DNA from: Corinectria fuckeliana
Lineage: Eukaryota; Ascomycota; Sordariomycetes; Hypocreales; Nectriaceae
NCBI GenBank assembly: GCA_019137255.1
Contig: WPDH01000217.1
Coordinates: 62,001-126,000 of the forward strand
Length of the DNA stretch: 64,000 nt
Direction: 5' to 3'
The position numbers were made by a program, and so were the translations under genes. The number at the start of each line of letters is the position of its first letter. The stretch's first letter is position 1. Positions 53,118 to 64,000 of the stretch are shown one piece after another. A model generated the notes under the pieces. That model was given only the letters and a program-made list of their open reading frames with translations, was not told where the DNA came from and ran no database searches.

Positions 53118-54045
53118 AAGCGCATGGGCATCCAACCATAATCTTACCTGCTGATGTTTGCCCTTGCAACTCTAAACCCACTTTGTCTCCGGTATCATCT
53201 AATATATTTCATCTCGACTTGGTATCAGGCTTGGCTTGGTCTGCGGATAGAAACAAAGATGGACTGTTGAAAACACAAGTTAGTTTGGAAATAATTCATT
53301 TTATTCTATGGGTTAGATGGCTTTCAGCATATCCTTAACACTAATATTGTTTGTCATTAGTTTAGCGCCAAGGTTGAAGGCACCATGCAATATCAATCCA
53401 CAACAGCGAAGCACCACTACTTAGAAAGAGAGGTAAACAATAACAACTGAAAAAGTCTTCAGTCTAGAACTTTATTCTCCCACGTTTTGCTATGTAGTAG
53501 CCTGCTCATCAAAGTCTTCATTTTGGACAATGTTACAGGGTAGGCTGGTAGCAAGGATGACGACCAACACGACCCACAGTATTAGTACTTAGCTACAGCA
53601 GCAGATATCAAGATCTTCCCTTGAGATGATCCGCTCATAAAAAGAGCCCTCGGGGGCTTGCATCGCTTTGGCCTCGGTGGCGTCGTTCTGGCCGACGCGC
53701 TTTACATGTTCGGCGTGTTTCATTTCTTGTTCTTGATGGTTTGGGTGTTCTGGACGGGTGCCAACGGCCTGTGGAGGGTTGCGGCGCGGGTTTGCAGACT
53801 GGGTGAGGATGAGGAGGGATCGGGGCTTATGATGGGACGGGATAATTGAGATGCGAATGTGTCGACGATCAAATGAGGCGTATGCTAGAATACTGATTCA
53901 CTATTTCCAATACATACTACTGCCTTTATATGGTGTCCTTATATGGTGTCCTGCTCTTCTATCTAGGATTGTCTAATGCTGCCAATGTAGTCTAGTGCGT
54001 TGTATCATGGTGAACATTCTGCGAATATAAAACTATACGCCGCCA
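53118..54045. other. Convergent intergenic region
   Basis: Between the transporter and GH76 3' ends; AT-rich. A short plus-strand frame (53706-53849, ATG start) encodes one hydrophobic stretch but has no support as a gene. Confidence 0.5.
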
Positions 54046-55934
54046 TCAGGATGACTGAGACAGCTCCCAATACGTTCTGAGCAATGCGAGACCGCCGACC
54101 TGCGTCTCCACGGTCCGGCCCCGGCCCCGTTGGTTGGGGTCCTGCTGGCTCCCTCTTGCTTCTCCAGGTGCACGTCGATCTTCCACACCCCGAGTCTCTG
54201 TCAACCCGCTCATAACTTTCTGATCTGATCCGGGCCTTATGACATCCCACCGGCCGGTCCCGGGCAGCCATCGATGGTTGCCACCCCACGTCTCGTCCTC
54301 CGGTGTCCCCTGGTTGCGGTAGTCCGTCGTGTTCTCTGCGTCGTGGTTGATTCCGTCGTTGTCAAGCGTGACGACTGCGTCAAAGATGCCGGCGCCCCAC
54401 CACATACCAAAGCGCCCAGCATCGTCGCGAGTGCCCAGCGCCGCCATGGCGTTGTGCTTGACCCAGCCGACGTACAAGTTGCAGGCGGTGATATGGGCGG
54501 TCTTGACTCGATGATAGCCTTGTTTGTCCACCTTCATGCCTTCTCCAACGCGGACGGGATCCAGAGGTGCACAGAATGCGGTGAGGTGATGGAAGAAGAC
54601 GCCCTTGAAAGTTTGACCGTCTTGCGAACAAGTGCCGCTGGCATCGCACTGCTCCTCGATGATACCTCCACGGCCGAGTCCTCTCCAGGGTGGCAGTCGA
54701 CCAGACGGAACTAGCTTCGGGTCGTCGACGGCCTTGTTCTCCTTGAGACTCCACCCGGTCGCTTCGATCACGGACTGGATCAAGACGTGGCCTTCCTCCA
54801 GAAACGATGCGCTCCCACTAACGGTCCATAGCCCTCGCTGACCCGTGAGCAATACGCCTTGGTTGTAAGTGTACACCATCTCGTCGCGCTGGTCGCATTT
54901 TGTGTTTCCAGGCGTCCTTCTGTCGATGTGGTAGCCATCCACAAACAGACCACGGTGGTTGGTCATGTTGATATCCATCAACCACTTGTACCCCTCTATG
55001 GCGGACTCTAGGTGCGCGGGATCGTTGTCAGGGAACCCGGCTGTCACAAGCCACGGCGCTGTAAAGTTGTCGCCGGGAAAGTGTCTGTACATGGAAATGG
55101 ATGCGGATATCCAGAGCTCGTTGGTAATGGCGTTCTTGTATGGGTTGAGGCGAGGGTTCCAGACCATGCCTCCATTGCAGAACTTGGTTTCCCAGCCGTG
55201 AGCTCCGAGGTTCCAAAAGATGCGAGAGCGATGGGCAAAGGACGATAGCCAATTGTGGCCGTGCCAGGGAATCGATTCCATGACGCCTCTGAGGCCGCTG
55301 CCAGGGACGATTTCATTTGACTCGGACCTGGGGTAGTGCAACTCGGTGTGAGTCCTCACGAATTTGATAGCCTCAACCCAGCCGAGGGCCACCCAGAGAA
55401 TATCGTCATACGCCTGTGAATAGATCAGCACAAGAAAGCGCCAAAGCGGAGTGCGAAGCTCACCTGTCCTCTGATGGAGAGGACGTCTTGTCCAAAGTAG
55501 GACCCGACCAGCTGTGCATAGTATGATGAGATTAGGTTCTCCTTGGCTTTCCAGTCGTCCGAGCCGCTGCTGAGCTCGATAGAAGTCAAGGATTTAGACA
55601 AGGTAGTCAACATGCCAGCAATTACGGTGCCCGCAACGGCGGCCGTCCAGTCTATGGCGGACGGCCAAGTCGCATAGTCGGGCTGGAAGTACTGCTCTTG
55701 CAAGACAGCCAGAGCTTCGACGGCGTAATCGAGGACGTGTGAATCCACGTGAGGAGGCCCCGGAGCCTTGGAAGAGAAGGCTAGGAAGGACTCGGGAAGG
55801 GGCTTGCAGTCCCTTGGCGGCTCAGTGTAGAAGACAGGGCAGTATTGCTGTGTACTGCTGTGGGTAGGAGCCGCGAAGGCGATATGTGGGGTGAGAAGGC
55901 CGACGAGGCCAACCGCGACAGACAAACGAGCCAT
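54046..55934 (-). CDS. Secreted glycoside hydrolase family 76 protein (endo-alpha-1,6-mannanase family)
   Basis: Two exons on the minus strand, 55934-55464 and 55413-54046, giving 612 aa; 50-nt intron (GTGAGC to CACAG) joins RGQ to AYDDILW. The signal peptide is residues 1-21 (LVGLLTPHIAFA). GH76 features are the adjacent Asp pair in QAYDDILWVALGWVEA (Asp160/Asp161), CNGGMVWNP, NELWISASISMY, VYTYNQGVLLTGQRGLW and KGVFFHHLTAF. GH76 enzymes cleave alpha-1,6-mannan or, in the Dfg5/Dcw1 branch, move GPI proteins to the wall. The C-terminus is hydrophilic, with no GPI-anchor signal, so this looks like a free secreted enzyme rather than a Dfg5-type membrane protein. Confidence 0.9.
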
Positions 55935-57253
55935 GGTGAAGATTCGATGCGTCGTTGAGTTTAGGTGACAAGGATGGAGCTGATCGTGAGTTCGGCGAGG
56001 GTGCATTTGGTCACAACGCGTGGTTTTTACGGGATAGGGCGATCCATGTCGATAGCCAGTTTGATGCGATCTCGGAGTGAGAGCGGATGCGGAGGAGCGA
56101 GATGAGGCTTGTTTATGGGAGGGAGAAGGGACGGGAAAGGGCGTGCTGAGGGTCTGCGTGATGGCTTGAGAAGGAGAGCAGCGGATGATCCAAGAGTCAA
56201 AGACGAGGTTATCGGTCAAGACGAAAGGGCGGGCGACTGGGGTTTCGTCTCGTCTTGAGGGTGAACCATGTGCGACGCTTGTGCCCCACCACCAAGACCA
56301 GAAGACCAGTTCGTTTGAGGAGAGACGCTCGTGGCGCAGGCCGGAAAACAAGTGGGCCAGAGGATCCAGAGGACATGACTAGGATTCTGGTTTCTTGGAC
56401 CATGAATGGACCGTCGATATCGGGAAGGTGGATGATGATGGATGGGATGGGAAGAGGACGCCATGGCTTTGGTGACTGACGCGAGCGATATTCAGTCACG
56501 GGACGGCTTATGGCTGATGGTTGATGGCTGATGGCGGAATGTACTACTATACTCCGTACTAGGCGAGGGAATCAGCCCTAACATTTCTGGGGTCGATTGG
56601 ACGAAAGCGAGATGGATTTGTGCTCAAGAACAGACAATCCAGCCTTTTATGATATAAATGGCGTTCCGTTCCTATACTGTATTCTGTGCCATTAGACAAA
56701 GTGATCGTTACCTGTGAACTTATCATTTCCGTCCGCCTCAAGCTAGATATGCGAGTTGCACACACGTGAATGGATGGATTCATTCCCGGTTCACTGAGTT
56801 GCTGAGTTTTTAGTGGCTCCTCTCAGTGGTCTCTCCTCCGTCTTACAGGCGCGTCCAGCCGCCAGCGAGTGGTAGAGCAGCACTTCGAAGAGTGGATCCC
56901 TCCAAGCTTTGTTTACTTTCATCCCAAAACAGAACACCAACAACCCCGGCACCTCTTAATAACTTTCCCACCGACCATAACCCCCCAGCCCACGACTCCA
57001 GTTCTCTTTCCCTCCCCCAGTCCAACTCCAACTTGTTAAGCCTCCAGTCCATGTCTACACCAACGCGCAATTCCTTCTCAGCGCGTGGCGGACCGCGTCC
57101 CTTATACCATTGATTACCCTCAGCACCCCCAGCACGACTTTGGACATTTGCAAACACGCAAACACGCTCCGCCAGGTCCTTCCACCCTGTCCCCTACCTA
57201 CCTAATCCAAGGCCGCACCCGCCCACTACGCGCCGCTACGCGTGAACAGAGCC
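55935..57253. other. Divergent intergenic region, 1.3 kb
   Basis: Promoters of GH76 and the PPC89-like gene. Pyrimidine-rich leader at 56930-57240 before the start at 57254. No gene seen. Confidence 0.5.
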
Positions 57254-60200
57254 ATGGAGCTCGACACGGCCAGCAGATATCGCTCCCGCATCCTTAGAGA
57301 AATGAATGCCAACCGCGACAACCCTTTCAACTCTCCGCCCTCCTCCACTGGCTCCCACGGCACCGTCAGCCCGACCTTGTCCTCCGTCTTCTCCGACCCC
57401 GACGGCGAGTCCACGCGCAGACTTAACGAGGACATTGCCCGCGTTACCGCTCCCCGCAACCTGCCCGTAAACTGGGAGGCTGCCCACCGCAAGTGGCCTG
57501 AGTTCTTTGGCATGCCCAAGGCTCGCAACGCGCCCATCTTCGACGACAACACCGATACGCGACCGCTGAGCGCCGAGTCCAAGGAGAACAAGGCTCCCGC
57601 CGCCGCCGTCACGTTCGCCGACGACTCCACCCAAGACACCTTCCTGGGATCTAAGAGAACCCGCTCCGAGATGCAACCTCGCGTGGACAACGAGTCCGAT
57701 CTTTCATCACTCCTCGCCAAGTCTCCTGCCCGAACCCTATCCAACCCTGCTTTGAAGATCACTCGCAACCCGAGCCCTCTTGCCAAAGTCCACACTCGCG
57801 TCGCGTCAGACATGATGAAGGAGCAACACCATCAGCGCCGAGAGACTCTCTCCGATGCGCTTGAACGCCTCCACAGCGTGTCGCAGACTCCTAAAAGTTA
57901 CGAGCAGCGGGAGCCTGCGCGTGATCGCCCTTCACCCCAGATGTCATCGGCCAAGTCCAGCCTCACGGCGGTTCCCCCTTCACCAGAGTCTATGAACAGC
58001 CCTAGCCATAACAGCCCCAGCCATAATGAGACCAACGCTCGGTCTTTCTTTATGCCTGACGTTTCCCACCTCGGCGACTTTGTCACCGGCACCCTTCGAT
58101 TCAGTGGTTCGATGAGAAACGGTGTCCCCATCTTTGTCAAGAATGGCAAGGTTCATGATCGGCAAGACACGTACGCCGCTAATCTCCACGCTGATGTTGA
58201 CGGACTCGAGGTCCCCGAGGACGAGGAGAAGATATTTGTGTCTATGGATATGATCCGCGAGGAAATTGTATCTCTCCAAGAACACTACGACAAGATTCAA
58301 GACTATGCCGAGAACCTCCAGGAACAAGTTGAGCGACTAGAGGCTCAGCTAAAGTCACGGAAATACGTCGACGGTGATTTTGAGTCACGCAAGGCCAACG
58401 AGCAGGTGATGGCCCAGAAGAACAGTGAGTTAACTAATTCCACGCAAGAATGTGCGCAACTAACCAAGATGCACAGGATTAGAGATGGAAGTCGCTACTC
58501 TGCAATCCCGACTGGAGCAGGTCTCCCGAAAGACTAGTCTTAGCGATATTGAGAACGACTCACTATGTCAGGAGAGAGATCGTGCCGTGAGAAAGCTTCA
58601 GGAAGCGTGCGAGGATATCAACAAGCTCACTCGCAAGCTGAGCACTAAGGAGAAGGAACTCGAAACCACTCATCGACAACTGGAGACAACTGAGCAACTT
58701 CGTCACGATAACGATACCTTTCGTCGGGATCTCATGTCCATGAAGCACGGCCGTGATGCGCTCGAGCTAGAAAATACGTCCCTCGAAGCAGCCAACCAAA
58801 CCCTCCAGAAGGAAAACGTCAGTTTGAAGCAGGAAGTTGAGTCGTTGCAATCGCATAGCAAAAAGGTCCGCCAGGATCAGCAATCTTTAATCACCGAGAA
58901 TCGGTCTTTGCGTACAAACAACAAGGCCTTGATAGAGGAGAATGAGGATCTCCGAGAGAACCTGGATGGTGTCCAGCATGAACTGGATGCTGCTAGAGAG
59001 GAGGTTGAGACTTTGCAACGGGAGATGCAGAACAAGGGCGAAGAGAAGTCAACGCTCCGCGAGGACAACGAGAGCCTGGTGCGACACAATGAGAAGTACT
59101 TCAGCGAGAACAAGATTCTCCGCCGCGAGAACTCAGGTTTCGAGCGCAGTATTCACGACTTGCACGACGAGAACGTGAAGCTGAAGGAAGAGGTTGAGTT
59201 TTTGAAGCAGCAGTTGGACCACTGCCGACCTGTCCCTAAGGAGGACTTCTCTGCTCAGCTTGATGAGGAGACGGAGGAGAACATGACTTCGGCCTTCTTC
59301 ATTCCCGACATCACAATCAATACCAACGACACGAATACGAACCCAGTTGATAACACCGAGACCAAGGAACTACCAGAGGAGACGGCTCAAAGCACCAAAC
59401 TTCCGACCATTCCCGATGTTACCGAGCAGGATACGCGAAACACTACGAAGCGAGACACTACCTCCCAGAGCGAGACTCGCGAGACCCAGCATAAGTCTCG
59501 CAGCAAGAGCAAGAGCTTCTCCGCAAAGACCGGTGGTAACAGCCAGAAGGTCGCCTTTTCGATACCCGAGAAGTCAACGTCATCCCACAAGAGCAGCTCA
59601 AATGTTGCGAACCAGGGAAGCAAGCGACGCAATGCCTCGCAGACGAAGCACCGAGCTTCAGCCAAGGCGGCCTCGGTTCAAGACCTCGACCACTTTGAGG
59701 AGAATGATGAAACCACTGGCCCTCAGTCCGTGGATGAAACCACCCAGGACTACTCCGTGCAACTAAACGTGGTGCCCAAAGCCCGCAAAGAGTCAAAGCC
59801 CAACGAACAGAAGCATTCTACCAAGGACGGCACCAACCACAGTCAGAAGTCGCAGCACACACGCTCTCAGTCGCGATCCTCTCAACGACACATTGTTCTG
59901 TCCGAGATCACTGCTGACAGCATCAAAAGTGTGGATAAGGACACCTGCCTTACCCTTTCCACCGATGCCCGCCGCGTTCTCGATGACCTCTGCGAGCACA
60001 ACTGCCGCAACTGCACTGTCTGCAGCCGTATTGCTTCCCACCGTGGCATCATTACTTCCGCAGAGCTTGCTGTTGGCAAGAAGCGCGTCACTGTTCCCCG
60101 GCCGGTTCCCGTCACGGATCGCGACCTTTCCGTTGAGGATCCCACCATGCGTCCCTCGCAGTCTCCTGGACACGCTCTCGCAATGGTGATCAAGGGCCTC

Positions 60201-60512
60201 GAGGATGAATCCCACCACTTGCAGCTCGAGCTTTCCAGCATCCAGACGCAGTACAACGGTCGCGACAAGGCCCTCGGCCGCCGGGAGCGCCTCAGCCTCG
60301 CTGAGAAGATCCGCGCCCTGCTCAAGCGCCTCGAGGCCAAGAACGACCAAATCTACAGCCTATACGATGTCCTCGAGGGCCAGAAGGCCGCTGGTCAGGC
60401 CATGTCCGAGGAGGAGATAGAGATGACCGTCCTCAACATCACCGGCATGACTGTCCGAGACGTAACCCGTGGTAGCGACCAGCTTACTTGGGAGGGTATC
60501 CCGGAGCTATGA
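57254..60512 (+). CDS. PPC89/Cep57-like spindle pole body coiled-coil protein
   Basis: Two exons, 57254-58424 and 58477-60512, giving 1068 aa; 52-nt intron (GTGAGT to CACAG) joins AQKN to RLEMEVATLQ. The N-terminal about 320 residues are Ser/Pro-rich, with many SP/TP sites. Residues about 330-670 are a long coiled coil with dense heptads (QEHYDKIQDYAENLQEQVER, then LEMEVATLQSRLEQ and on to EEVEFLKQQLDHC). A basic Ser-rich region follows. The C-terminal block (about 950-1027, PSQSPGHALAMVIKGLEDES to QIYSLYDVLEGQK) is the Cep57-type microtubule-binding domain found in Ppc89 proteins, which link the spindle pole body or microtubule-organising centre to its partners. A Cys cluster (CEHNCRNCTVC) lies just before it. 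Confidence 0.88.
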
Positions 60513-60913
60513 GACTCTGATACATGATATGGGGCTAGGGATTGTGAACGAGGCGTGCTAAATTGGAGATCAACCACCGAGTCGGCGTTTTTGGGGGGGT
60601 TTGCTTGAGGCAACCCATTTGGATGTGTGCTTTTTTGTTTCATGGGCCGTTGCAGGCGGGATGGCATTTTGGCGGGAGTTTTATAGGAAATGGGCTGTGC
60701 TACTCTGTATCGTCTTTGTACACTTATGCCTCATTGGTCTGGGGCTGGGAATGACCTGGCAAATGAATGATTTATTCACACTGCATGAATTCGCTTGCCG
60801 TTGTGAACGCCAGGACATGAAGCTGAACAGAAAAGGTAGGTATTTTTGATTCAGCTCTATCGGGCGGAAAATCATGCCCAGTTCTACATGCAGACGAATT
60901 ATTGAATTTTGTT
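60513..60913. other. Convergent 3' spacer
   Basis: 400 bp between the PPC89-like and NOC2 stop codons. AT-rich, no gene seen. Confidence 0.5.
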
Positions 60914-63217
60914 TTACTCTTCATCGTCCTCATCGTCCTCATCGTCGTTGACAATCTCCCCCTCCAGATCTTCCTCTTCATCATCATCCATGCTAGCATC
61001 ATCGTCCTCAAGATCCGCCTTCTCGTCATCTCTCCGCTTCTGGTTCTCGTCGCGCCGGGCTTCTTCGAGCAACTTGGCGCGCTCGGCGCGGGCCTTGCGC
61101 TGGCCAACGACGTAGGCGCCAAGAGGCGTCTTGGCGAGGTCGAAGTCACGCAGGAAGGCCTCGACCTGGGCGCGGTCCCTGGGGGCAAAGTCGACCTTTG
61201 AGCGGCGCTCCTCGATGAACTTGGCGTTGGTCTCGAGCTTCTGGACCAGCAGCACGAGCTGGCCGACGAGCTTGGCGTTCTTGTTGCCGTGGGTCTTGTG
61301 CCGGGCCTGCTTGAGCCAGCGCTTCAGCTGGATGTTGACGGGCAGGGCGAGCTCGGGGAAGGCGATGGACGTGGCCCAGAGGATGAAGTACTCGCCGAGG
61401 AGCTCGACGACCTGGTCGCCGACGCCATCCTGGTAGATGCGGGTGCGGAGGTACGACTTGGGGGCCTTGTAGGAGGTGGCGAAGTCGAGGGGCTTGATGG
61501 AGGCTGCCTTCGGGGGCTTCTTCATCTCGGCCGAGGTGAGAACCTCGATCAGAGGAGAGGCGAGCGGGATGAAGGTGCCGGTGGCGCGAGAGACGCGGAG
61601 GAGGGAGCGGATGAGGTGGAAGCGGAGCGGGAAGTACAGGGCCGTGGGGATGAGTCGCATCGCGCCAAGCGTGACCTGGACGAGCGGGTATATTAGGAGC
61701 TTGAGCTGACTCTCCTTGCCGGCCTCGGCCTCCTTGAGGGGACTGCAGTGCTCGGCGAGCACGCAGGACCAGAAGTCGAGGGAGTGGGTGTACTGCCAGT
61801 TGTAGACGATGCGGAAGGCGTCGTTCTTGTTGTGCACGATGCTGTTGCGGAGGTGGATGGCAAGCTGGCGGATGAAGGTGAAGGCCGTTGTGTAGCCGAC
61901 GGCCTGGTCGATGCCCCAGAGCTCGGCGGCCGAGTTCTTCATGAGGTTGATGCCCTGGACTGTGTTGGAATTGGTGACGCGGCAGCCCTGGATGAGGCCT
62001 TGGTAGACGGCCTTGAGGACCGTCTCCCGGATGCCCTTGTCGCCGATGACGACAAGACGTCGGAGGACGAGGAAAGCAGTGATTTTGGTGGTCTCGGAAC
62101 TGGCCGGCTGGGCCCAGAAGTTGACGACGGCCTTGGCAAGCGCCTTGACGAGCTTCTTGAAGGAGAGCAGGTAGGGAAGGATGGGGGTGATGGACGAAAG
62201 GGTGAGCTTGAGCGTCCTGTCGTCGGAGAGGGTGCTGAGGAGGTGCATGATAGACGACGTGTACGTCTTGAGCAGCAGCGACAAGGTGCGGAACTTCTTG
62301 GACTCGGTCTGGACGTGCACCTTGCCGGACGCCGACTCCTTGACGGGCAGGTGGTGGTTCATGACGACGGGGATCTCCTTGAGGGCGAGGATGAGGATGT
62401 CGTTGTAGACCTCCGGGCTGTTGATGGTGTATCGCCGTTTTGACTCCTCGTGCTCTTCGTTGAGCAGCGCGGCGCAACGGAAAGCAAGGACGACTCGGCG
62501 AGCGGCCTTGAGGGACTTCTTCTCTACCATGGCTTTCTTCCACGAGGCGACGAGCTCGCGCGTCAACTCGCTCCCTGACCCTGCGGCTTCAGCCTCCGCA
62601 GTCTTCTCTTTTCTCCTCTTCTTTTTGGGCTGTTCCTCGGACTCGTCTTCGCTGCCGCTAAGGTCGTCCACTTCTGCCAGGTCGGCGTCGTCATCAAAGT
62701 CCAGGGCCTCGGGGTCGTTCTCGACGAGGAACTTGTAGAATTCGGGGTCCTTCTCGGCTAGATCGTCCATGGTCTTCTTGCTCATGCCCATGTCGGCGTC
62801 GTCCTCTCCTCCGTCCTCGCTGTCACTAGCGACAGGCTGGGCGCCCACCGAGTCGTCGGAGCCGCTGCCCTCGTCCGCCTTGGCGGCGCCCCCGGCGCCG
62901 CCGCGCTTGCGCTTCCCAAGTTTGCCGTCCTTCTTGTCCTTGGCGTCGATGATGTCGTCGAAGCCGCCCTGGAAGAAGTCGTCGACGCTCATTTCGTTGA
63001 TCTGCTTGCCCTTGGGGGCGGGTTTCTTGACCTCGCCATCCTCGCCCTCCTTGGAGCCCTTGTAGAAGTCGGCGTCGGACGCTTTTCGGACCAACACCTT
63101 CTTCTTGATTTGCTGGCGCTGCTTGACCTTGGCGCCTTCCTTTCTCTTGTCGAGGACGCCCTTGAGGCGATTCTTCTCGAACTTCTTCGTCCTGAGACCC
63201 TTCTTGCCGGCGCCCAT
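60914..63217 (-). CDS. NOC2: Nucleolar complex protein 2 (60S ribosome assembly)
   Basis: Single exon, 767 aa from the ATG at 63217 (the frame continues open upstream but without NOC2-like sequence). The N-terminus is highly basic (MGAGKKGLRTKKFEKNRLKG), followed by alternating acidic and Lys-rich stretches typical of nucleolar proteins. The Noc2 domain (about 270-720) has VMNHHLPVKESASGKVHVQT, NFWAQPASSETTKITAFLVL, HNKNDAFRIVYNWQYTHSLDFWSCVLAEHC, QLKLLIYPLVQVTLGAMRLI and the C-terminal GEYFILWATSIAFPELALPV. The protein ends in an acidic tail. In yeast, Noc2 forms complexes with Noc1 or Noc3 that move 66S pre-ribosomes through the nucleolus and nucleoplasm. Confidence 0.94.
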   Translation of the reverse strand: MGAGKKGLRTKKFEKNRLKGVLDKRKEGAKVKQRQQIKKKVLVRKASDADFYKGSKEGEDGEVKKPAPKGKQINEMSVDDFFQGGFDDIIDAKDKKDGKLGKRKRGGAGGAAKADEGSGSDDSVGAQPVASDSEDGGEDDADMGMSKKTMDDLAEKDPEFYKFLVENDPEALDFDDDADLAEVDDLSGSEDESEEQPKKKRRKEKTAEAEAAGSGSELTRELVASWKKAMVEKKSLKAARRVVLAFRCAALLNEEHEESKRRYTINSPEVYNDILILALKEIPVVMNHHLPVKESASGKVHVQTESKKFRTLSLLLKTYTSSIMHLLSTLSDDRTLKLTLSSITPILPYLLSFKKLVKALAKAVVNFWAQPASSETTKITAFLVLRRLVVIGDKGIRETVLKAVYQGLIQGCRVTNSNTVQGINLMKNSAAELWGIDQAVGYTTAFTFIRQLAIHLRNSIVHNKNDAFRIVYNWQYTHSLDFWSCVLAEHCSPLKEAEAGKESQLKLLIYPLVQVTLGAMRLIPTALYFPLRFHLIRSLLRVSRATGTFIPLASPLIEVLTSAEMKKPPKAASIKPLDFATSYKAPKSYLRTRIYQDGVGDQVVELLGEYFILWATSIAFPELALPVNIQLKRWLKQARHKTHGNKNAKLVGQLVLLVQKLETNAKFIEERRSKVDFAPRDRAQVEAFLRDFDLAKTPLGAYVVGQRKARAERAKLLEEARRDENQKRRDDEKADLEDDDASMDDDEEEDLEGEIVNDDEDDEDDEE

Positions 63218-63508
63218 TGTGAACAGCAGGAGCGCGTTGGCTGGTGAAGAATTGGGAAAATTGGAGTTTGTGAAGGTGTCGGAGCGTTCGTTCGTTGGTA
63301 CAGGCGCTTTTCGTCGCAGCTTCTGCACGCGAGCCAAAAATTTTGCGGCGGGCTTATCGATAACGGCGTGTGTTTGGAAACAGCAGGCGGTGGGAGAATT
63401 CTGCCGGCTGGCTCTACGTAACCAATTCCCAAGGCCCGTCAAACATCCCACCTCCAGCTTGGAATGCCCCCTCTCCTGCTCGATGAGCAAGCCAATGCCT
63501 CTTCCAAC
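63218..63508. promoter_or_regulatory. Short divergent promoter between NOC2 and VPS28
   Basis: Only about 290 bp separate the two ATGs, so both core promoters must lie here. No TATA box is evident. Confidence 0.55.
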
Positions 63509-64000
63509 ATGATCCCGCGACAAGGCTACGCGCCCACGCCGCATAGCTATGTTCCGAACACGAATCTCTCTGCGACGATAAACCTCGACGAAGTGCGCTC
63601 GAGTTTGCCCCGCATCGCCGCAGTGGACGACGCCGTTGCTAACTGCCTGGTGTAGGAGGTCAAACTGACTGACACGCGCGCCGAGCGCGACCTCCAAGAC
63701 TCTCTCGGCGAGCTGTTCAGCATAATCGTGACCCTCGACGAGCTCGAGAAGGCCTTTCTCAAAGATGCCATCCCGGAGGCCGAGTACACGGAGATATGCG
63801 AACGATCACTGAGGCAGTACAAGGCGCTACTGGCTGACGAAACGATTGCCAAGGAATTTGAGGGCCTGGAGGAGTTCAAGGCCAAGTGGGATGTATGTCC
63901 TCCGCCGGACCGGACAAAAAAAGGGAAGATCAGAGGCTAAAGATACCACAGCTTGATGCGCCTCGTGCGACTGAGCGCCTCCGGGTCGGCATGCCTTCGA
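63509..64000 (+). CDS. VPS28: VPS28, ESCRT-I subunit (5' part, cut by window end)
   Basis: Exons 63509-63592, 63656-63892 and 63952-beyond 64000; introns of 63 nt (weak donor GTGCGC) and 59 nt (GTATGT). The predicted product begins MIPRQGYAPTPHSYVPNTNL, then SATINLDE/EVKLTDTRAERDLQDSL, FSIIVTLDELEKAFLKDAIPEAEYTEIC, LLADETIAKEFEGLEEFKAKWD and LDAPRATERLRVGMPS. This is the N-terminal core of Vps28, which binds Vps23 and Vps37 in ESCRT-I to sort ubiquitinated cargo into multivesicular endosomes. An in-frame ATG at 63464 would add 15 residues, but the ATG at 63509 fits the family's short N-terminus better. The C-terminal domain lies outside the window. Confidence 0.93.

Noticed and set aside
53658..53849. 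Short plus-strand frame with one hydrophobic segment
   Set aside because: No good start context, no homologous motif, and located in a convergent 3' spacer.
61146..62543. 465-codon alternative frame within NOC2
   Set aside because: Pro/Arg/Gly-rich out-of-frame shadow; the other frame is conserved NOC2.

Overview
This window is nuclear DNA of a filamentous ascomycete (Pezizomycotina, most like a Sordariomycete). The coding sequence is GC-rich and cut by short introns of about 50-85 nt with GTRNGT-type donors and YAG acceptors. Families typical of these fungi are present: Zn2Cys6 regulator, Dal5-like and sugar-porter MFS, GH76, PPC89 and BIM1-like. I see no rRNA, tRNA, CRISPR array or intact transposon. 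Three 'nn' placeholders, all inside C/G homopolymers, mark assembly joins.

Layout. 0.2-0.9 kb: decayed BIM1-like copper-protein gene. 1.3-3.2 kb (-): divergent Ser/Thr kinase with an FHA-like N-terminal part. 5.3-6.7 kb: acidic protein of unknown function with a stop codon just before the conserved frame. 8.1-10.1 kb (-): TAP-like alpha/beta hydrolase. 10.5-12.6 kb: S9 peptidase. 13.9-15.4 kb: flavin amine oxidase, convergent with a class II aldolase/adducin protein (15.7-16.8 kb, -). 17.4-18.5 kb (-): four-helix membrane protein. 20.2-22.3 kb: secreted protein with a Ser/Thr-rich tail. 23.1-24.0 kb: DUF1275 membrane protein. 25.8-27.5 kb: Dal5-like transporter. 28.9-29.5 kb: small octapeptide-repeat protein. 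30.2-32.0 kb: threonine deaminase. 36.4-39.4 kb: protein joining two cyclic-nucleotide-binding domains, an F-box and leucine-rich repeats. 40.1-41.2 kb: mitochondrial Bax-inhibitor-1/GHITM-type protein, convergent with MsrA (41.5-42.3 kb, -). 43.2-44.1 kb: LigI-like amidohydrolase. 45.1-47.7 kb (-): eight-exon Zn2Cys6 regulator. 51.3-53.1 kb: sugar-type MFS transporter. 54.0-55.9 kb (-): secreted GH76. 57.3-60.5 kb: PPC89-like spindle pole body protein. 60.9-63.2 kb (-): NOC2. 63.5-64.0 kb: start of VPS28, cut by the window edge.

How genes may work together. Most of the window looks like ordinary housekeeping and accessory genes. Two parts stand out. The 45-56 kb block puts a Zn2Cys6 regulator, a sugar transporter and a secreted alpha-1,6-mannanase-family enzyme side by side, as in a small fungal carbohydrate-use cluster. 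The 36.4-39.4 kb gene has the architecture of an SCF ubiquitin-ligase substrate receptor that could be switched by a cyclic nucleotide: both nucleotide-binding domains keep the Glu and Arg that bind cAMP in PKA regulatory subunits, and the linker carries a PKA-type phosphorylation motif. These functions are inferred from sequence motifs alone.
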